Shown in pieces: positions 60,437 through 64,000 of a DNA stretch of 64,000 nucleotides (positions are counted from its first letter, which is position 1; each line of letters starts with the position of its first letter). Below the pieces are notes generated by a model. The model had not been told where the DNA came from, did no database searches, and was given only the letters and a program-made list of their open reading frames with translations. The stretch is from the NCBI GenBank assembly GCA_013416435.1, contig JACCEN010000005.1, positions 186,001 to 250,000 on the forward strand, given 5' to 3'. Origin of the DNA: Alcaligenaceae bacterium (GTDB lineage Bacteria; Pseudomonadota; Gammaproteobacteria; Burkholderiales; Burkholderiaceae_B). The position numbers and the translations under genes are program-made.

Positions 60437-60543
60437 GATGGGCTCCTGAAGGGCCAGAGTCTGTCAATGCTGAACGTAGACGGCACTGGCCCTGGGGATG
60501 TCGACGAGGCCTCCGGGAGGCCTCCGTCCGGACGTTGTGTGTC

Positions 60544-61035
60544 TTATCCAGCCACTTCTACTTTGGGCAGCGCTTTCAGCTGGTCCTTGGTATAGCCGGA
60601 AAGAACGAGTTTGTCGCCGGTATGTTTGATTTCATTGAATGGAATCGCTACGTCGCGCTCGCCCATTCCCAGAAAGCCCCCCGCGCCGATGATGAAGTAG
60701 ATCGCCTTGCCATCCGAGGCAAGGACGACATCATTGATTTCCCCTATCTTTTCATCGTTCTCATTGACCACGGTCTTGCCCATGATCTTCTGCTTGACGC
60801 TCACGCCGGTGATGGACTCTTTGGACTGCGCTGCGGGAGCGTTGGCCGCAGGCGCGGTGGGTGCGGCGCCGCGCGCTGCAGGGGCGGGCGTTCCAGGGGT
60901 CGCCGGGCTTCCGGGAGTGCCGGGGCTGCCGGGCGCTGTCGGATTGGTGGGTGCCGGCGCGGTGCTTTGCGCAAAAGCGACAGGAACGATGGCTGTGGAG
61001 AGCGAACATAAGGTTGCGGCAAGAAGCTTTTTCAT
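60544..61035 (-). CDS. Exported PRC-barrel protein
   Basis: A 163-residue protein with a signal peptide (residues 1-22, ATLCSLSTAIVPVAFA), a Pro/Gly/Thr/Ala-rich linker with GSPGTPGSPATPGTPAP, and a PRC-barrel domain (residues 82-160: GKTVVNENDEKIGEINDVVLASDGKAIYFIIGAGGFLGMGERDVAIPF). AGGAGATCACC precedes ATG 61035. Periplasmic PRC-barrel proteins of this type are often induced by stress; function unknown. Confidence 0.88.
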   Translation of the reverse strand: MKKLLAATLCSLSTAIVPVAFAQSTAPAPTNPTAPGSPGTPGSPATPGTPAPAARGAAPTAPAANAPAAQSKESITGVSVKQKIMGKTVVNENDEKIGEINDVVLASDGKAIYFIIGAGGFLGMGERDVAIPFNEIKHTGDKLVLSGYTKDQLKALPKVEVAG

Positions 61036-61209
61036 AGGTGATCTCCTGAGTTGACCAGACGAATCATCTGGCCTTCGACGTTGACACAGCAAGCATCGTG
61101 CCAGGCCGGAACAAAACCGTATCTGCTTATTGCTGGCACGCTGCTTGCTGCAGGGCAGTCAAGCACATGCACACCGTGATGTGCGTCCAAATTTAGATAG
61201 GGGTTTGAT

Positions 61210-61425
61210 ATGAAAACGACAAAACGAATTGCTGCAGGCACAGTATTGTTGGCCGTTTCTTTAAGTCTGGCCGCATGTGGCGGAATGTCACGTCAGGGTA
61301 AGAATACGGCCATAGGCGCCGGCGTCGGCGCAGTGGGCGGAGCCGTGCTCACCGGTGGCAGCACGCTGGGAACGCTGGGCGGCGCAGCAGTGGGCGGTGT
61401 CGTGGGCCACGAAGCCAGTAAATAA
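61210..61425 (+). CDS. OsmB-like glycine-zipper lipoprotein
   Basis: A 71-residue lipoprotein: lipobox SLAAC (Cys23) and a glycine-zipper hairpin (AIGAGVGAVGGAVLTGGSTLGTLGGAAVGGVVG). It fits the OsmB/YMGG small outer-membrane lipoproteins, usually raised by osmotic or envelope stress. Next to a PRC-barrel gene and a DUF5670 gene that are also stress-type. Confidence 0.86.
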   Translation: MKTTKRIAAGTVLLAVSLSLAACGGMSRQGKNTAIGAGVGAVGGAVLTGGSTLGTLGGAAVGGVVGHEASK

Positions 61426-61462
61426 TACAAGACCAAGTTTTTTTACACGAAAGGGAGCCGAT

Positions 61463-61609
61463 ATGCTTTATACACTGGCCGTTGTCCTGATTGTCTTGTG
61501 GCTGTTGGGCCTGGTTACCTCTTATACATTGGGCGGCTTCATCCACGTGCTGATCGTCGTCGCGATCATCATGGTGCTGGTGCGCCTGATCACCGGCCGT
61601 TCGCTTTGA
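61463..61609 (+). CDS. Lmo0937/DUF5670-type small membrane protein
   Basis: A 48-residue protein, two membrane segments (YTLAVVLIVLWLLGLV and HVLIVVAIIMVLVRLI) joined by TSYTLGGFI. The form is that of the Lmo0937 (DUF5670) family found in many bacteria. AAGGGAGCC precedes ATG 61463. Probably stress-induced with the lipoprotein upstream. Confidence 0.85.
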   Translation: MLYTLAVVLIVLWLLGLVTSYTLGGFIHVLIVVAIIMVLVRLITGRSL

Positions 61610-61613
61610 TATT

Positions 61614-61690
61614 GGGGTCATACCCCATACGGGGTCTGACCCCGCCCGTTCGCTTTGGTAATGGGGTCAGACCCTATAGGGTCTGACCCC
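61614..61690. repeat. Two GGGGTCAGACCCC hairpin repeats
   Basis: Copies at 61614-61643 (loop ATAC; one base changed in the left arm, CATACC) and 61663-61690 (12-bp arms, loop TATA). They lie between the small membrane gene and mscS. Confidence 0.9.
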
Positions 61691-61776
61691 GCGGCCGTCG
61701 GGTCTGATCCCGTCACCCGTCGCGCAAGAGGATTTATCATTCGGGTTTTCCACTCCTCTTGTGCGACGGGTAAGCC

Positions 61777-62586
61777 ATGCTTGAAAGACTCCGCGACCTT
61801 CCGGCATTGATGCCGCATATTGAATTCCTGGCTTTCAATCTCGTAGTGACCATCGCCATCCTTATTGTCGGATGGTCTTTATCTTCATTTGCCGGACGCA
61901 GCCTGCGCAGGCTGGCCGCCAATTCCCCACGCATCGATCCCACCATCGTCCCCATGGTGTACACGGCGACTGTCTGGGCGATTCGCATCTTCGTGGTCAT
62001 TGCGGTACTGGCCCGCTTCGGCATTCAAACGGCAAGCATCATCACTGTACTGGGTGCGGCGGGGCTCGCGATTGGCCTGGCGTTGCAGGGCACTTTGCAG
62101 AACATTGCGGCGGGCATCATGTTGCTGGTGCTTCGACCGCTGCGCACGGGGGAGTACGTATCCGTCGTCGGCAAGGGAGACGGCACGGTCGCGGAAGTAG
62201 GCCTCTTCCTTACGCGGCTGGTCCAGGCGGACGGCATACATCTCACTTTGCCCAATGGGCTGGTGTGGGGAAGCACCATCATCAATTACAGCCGGAACGA
62301 AACGCGGCGCCTGGATATCGAGGTGTCGATCCCTTATGGCGACGACCTGGAACTGGCGATACGGGAGCTTACCGACCTTGTGCGGAGCCATGAATACGCA
62401 TTGCCCGATCCCGCTCCGCAAGTCCTGGTGACGGATTATCGCGAAAACACCACCATACTCACGATACGGGTCTGGGCTCCCGCGAAAAAGCACTGGAACT
62501 TGCGCTGCGACCTGTACCGCGACGCGCTGCAACGGCTCGGACGCGCCGGGTCGGGGTCGGACCCCATGCGGGGTCCGACCCCATAG
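61777..62586 (+). CDS. Small-conductance mechanosensitive channel (MscS)
   Basis: A 269-residue MscS channel: three membrane segments (FLAFNLVVTIAILIVGWSL, VPMVYTATVWAIRIFVVIAVLARFG, TASIITVLGAAGLAIGLALQGTLQNIAAGIMLLVLRP) with the Gly/Ala-rich pore helix TM3, then the beta domain (GEYVSVVGKGDGTVAEVGLFLTRLVQADGIHLTLPNGLVWGSTIINYS). It opens on osmotic downshock. The end (GSGSDPMRGPTP) is written by a hairpin repeat. Confidence 0.93.
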   Translation: MLERLRDLPALMPHIEFLAFNLVVTIAILIVGWSLSSFAGRSLRRLAANSPRIDPTIVPMVYTATVWAIRIFVVIAVLARFGIQTASIITVLGAAGLAIGLALQGTLQNIAAGIMLLVLRPLRTGEYVSVVGKGDGTVAEVGLFLTRLVQADGIHLTLPNGLVWGSTIINYSRNETRRLDIEVSIPYGDDLELAIRELTDLVRSHEYALPDPAPQVLVTDYRENTTILTIRVWAPAKKHWNLRCDLYRDALQRLGRAGSGSDPMRGPTP

Positions 62587-62716
62587 CGCGGCGGCTGGAG
62601 ATCAGGGGTCAGACCCGGGGTCAGACCCCGCATGGGGTCTGACCCCTCCGCGAAGGCGGGGCCACAGGTCGGTCGGGGTCAGACCCCTTACGGGGTCTGA
62701 CCCCACGTCTGACCCC
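62553..62716. repeat. Cluster of GGGGTCAGACCCC hairpin repeats
   Basis: Copies at 62553-62582 (variant GGGGTCGGACCCC), 62605-62646 (a half arm plus a full hairpin, loop GCAT) and 62675-62704 (loop TTAC), then a single arm at 62707-62716. Half-arm duplications show that the repeats recombine or slip locally. Confidence 0.9.
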
Positions 62717-62723
62717 TCGCCCC

Positions 62724-63548
62724 TCAAAGCTTGTCGGCGATGCTGCGCAGGCCGTCCTGGATCAGCCCGGCGATCTCGCGCTGCCGGCTTGCCGGCATGC
62801 GTTCGGTGATGGCGGTCACGCTGATGGCAAGCGTAGGGTGCCCCTTGTTGTCGCACAGGGCGCAGCCGACTCCCAGGGCACCCCGCACCGCATAGTTTCC
62901 CACCACCGAATACCCGCGCGTGCGCGTGTTTTGTACCAATTGACGCATTTCCCGCGGCGACATGCCGCCGTATTGTTCGAGCTCTTTGCTGTTCAGCGCG
63001 ATGATGTCCTCGACGGATTCGTCATCGAGCCGTGCAAGCAGCGCAAGCCCGCCCGACCCTACGCCCAGGGGCTGGCGCTTGCCCGCGAATGTGGCCAGGA
63101 TCTGCACCGGATAAGGACCGATCTCACGCCAGAGGCTGAGGGACTCGTGCTTGTCCTGGACCACCAGGAAAACGGCGTCTCCGGTAAGCGCGGCCAGCTT
63201 CTGCATGGCCGGAAGAGCAAGTTCGATGCGCGCATCGCGCTGCGGCACCGTCAATGCCGTGGCGCTGGTGGCCATGAACCGCTTGGTGCCTGGAACGCTT
63301 TTGGCAAACCCGTCTTCGACCAGCGCGCTGAGCAGGCGATAGATGGTTGGGCGCTGCAGCCCGGTCAGCCTTGCCAATTGGGTGACGCTCAGCCCCGCTT
63401 GCGTATTTTCCTGCAAACAGCGTAAAACTTGTAGGCCGCGCCGCAGTGTGCGAGGACCCGAACCGGCGTTTTCTTCGGAAAAAGTGTCCACTGCGTGTAC
63501 TTCTTGGTTTGATTTCAAGTCGATATCGATCAGAATAGAGCGGTTCAT
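62724..63548 (-). CDS. IclR-family transcriptional regulator
   Basis: A 274-residue IclR regulator starting at ATG 63548. Residues 30-85 form the winged helix (RRGLQVLRCLQENTQAGLSVTQLARLTGLQRPTIYRLLSALVEDGFA), residues 100-270 the effector domain (GDAVFLVVQDKHESLSLWREIG, LGVGSGGLALLARL, GYSVVGNYAVRGALGVGCAL). Divergent from a Bug-type binding-protein gene, it probably senses an organic acid and controls that gene. Confidence 0.9.
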   Translation of the reverse strand: MNRSILIDIDLKSNQEVHAVDTFSEENAGSGPRTLRRGLQVLRCLQENTQAGLSVTQLARLTGLQRPTIYRLLSALVEDGFAKSVPGTKRFMATSATALTVPQRDARIELALPAMQKLAALTGDAVFLVVQDKHESLSLWREIGPYPVQILATFAGKRQPLGVGSGGLALLARLDDESVEDIIALNSKELEQYGGMSPREMRQLVQNTRTRGYSVVGNYAVRGALGVGCALCDNKGHPTLAISVTAITERMPASRQREIAGLIQDGLRSIADKL

Positions 63549-63555
63549 TATAAAT

Positions 63556-63568
63556 CGTCCAAAGGACG
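63556..63568. promoter_or_regulatory. Palindrome in the iclR-bug spacer
   Basis: CGTCC-AAA-GGACG is a perfect 13-bp palindrome eight bases from the iclR start codon and 22 bases before the bug start. It is a good candidate for the IclR-type operator; the protein-site pairing is inferred from position. Confidence 0.5.
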
Positions 63569-63589
63569 GACAATACAAGGAGAACTCAT

Positions 63590-64000
63590 ATGTCATTCGT
63601 ATTCAAGGCGGGATCGAAAATCAAGGCTCTGGCCGGCGCATGCCTGCTGGCCGCGACGGCAGGCGTTTCCGCGACCGCCGCGGCCGCCTACCCTGACCAT
63701 GCCATCCGTCTGGTGGTGGGCTTTTCCGCGGGCGGCACGACCGACGTCGTCGCGCGGATACTAGGCAAGGAAATCGGCGACGCCCTGGGGCAGCCGGTGG
63801 TGGTCGAAAACCGCCCGGGCGCCGGAAGCAATATTGCGACAGAAATGGTGGCCCGCGCCGACCCGGACGGCTATACCCTATACATGGTCGCCGTAACCAG
63901 CGCCATCAACCAGACCTTGTACAAGAACTTGCGATTCGACCTGGTCAACGATTTCGCCCCTGTGGCCCTGGCGGTGCGCGTGCCGAACGTGCTGGTCGTC
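63590..64000 (+). CDS. Bug/TctC periplasmic solute-binding protein (partial)
   Basis: The first 137 residues of a tripartite tricarboxylate transporter binding receptor. Signal peptide residues 1-33 (AGACLLAATAGVSATAAAA), then YPDHAIRLVVGFSAGGTTDVVARILGKEIGDALGQPVVVENRPGAGSNIATEMVARADPDGYTL, which is diagnostic of the Bug family expanded in Bordetella and relatives. AAGGAGAACTC precedes ATG 63590. It binds carboxylates or similar solutes; the gene runs off the right edge. Confidence 0.93.
   Translation, partial: MSFVFKAGSKIKALAGACLLAATAGVSATAAAAYPDHAIRLVVGFSAGGTTDVVARILGKEIGDALGQPVVVENRPGAGSNIATEMVARADPDGYTLYMVAVTSAINQTLYKNLRFDLVNDFAPVALAVRVPNVLVV

Overview
The window reads as a betaproteobacterial chromosome, most likely Alcaligenaceae (Bordetella/Achromobacter/Pusillimonas group). 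The evidence is high GC, a Bug/TctC-type solute-binding protein beside an IclR regulator, a ZnuD-like zinc receptor with a Zur-box-like palindrome, and a dense family of GGGGTCAGACCCC hairpin repeats between the host genes. The genus is an inference from gene content.

Positions 1 to about 41,200 are a lambda-type siphophage prophage; its left end, with integrase and attL, lies outside the window. A leftward early operon (8,324 down to 1) encodes many small proteins, an HNH endonuclease and a recombination set: Sak4-like ATPase, DUF669 protein, PD-(D/E)XK-like protein, DECH-box helicase and a 3'-5' exonuclease. It is read from a strong promoter at 8,680-8,708 covered by CACC-N4-GGTG operators. 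The same operators recur 6.5 kb away at 15,220-15,271 between a CI/LexA-like repressor and a Cro-like gene. Between the two operator clusters lies cargo: a tail-anchored membrane protein, a manganese catalase, secreted and lipoprotein genes, and a HigBA-like toxin-antitoxin pair with a DUF6941 gene. To the right are a PrimPol/DUF3987 replication protein, a repeat-rich AT-rich origin candidate, and a RecD/Dda-type helicase that is cut off and joined to the tail end of another gene. No terminase, portal, protease or capsid gene follows. The head-tail and tail genes follow directly, with a canonical -1 frameshift site in the tail chaperone pair.

The tail operon is split by a 4.2 kb insert (24,200-28,374) shaped like the immI locus of phage P22: an Arc-type repressor and a BRO-N antirepressor diverge around four palindromic operators, followed by a Rha-type regulator and a gene resembling a phage RAMP-like family. 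After the tape measure come a tail protein, a beta-propeller-like fibre, a DUF4376 protein, holins, a GH108 endolysin, nested spanins and a metallophosphoesterase.

From about 41,690 the sequence is host chromosome with signs of repeated rearrangement: an IS1380 transposase remnant fused to the C-terminal half of a PCu(A)C copper chaperone, thiC behind a TPP riboswitch, and a glycine-rich passenger gene cut by an IS21-like end. The rest is orderly: DUF2007, znuD, an MFS transporter, a PQQ-type sugar dehydrogenase, a thioesterase, a D-threonine aldolase-like enzyme, an ATP/ADP-translocase-like carrier, DUF924, the YggS PLP protein, an LLM oxidoreductase, hydrolases, envelope proteins, MscS, IclR and Bug. 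At least 13 hairpin repeats sit between these genes, and four genes take their last codons and stop from a repeat copy.
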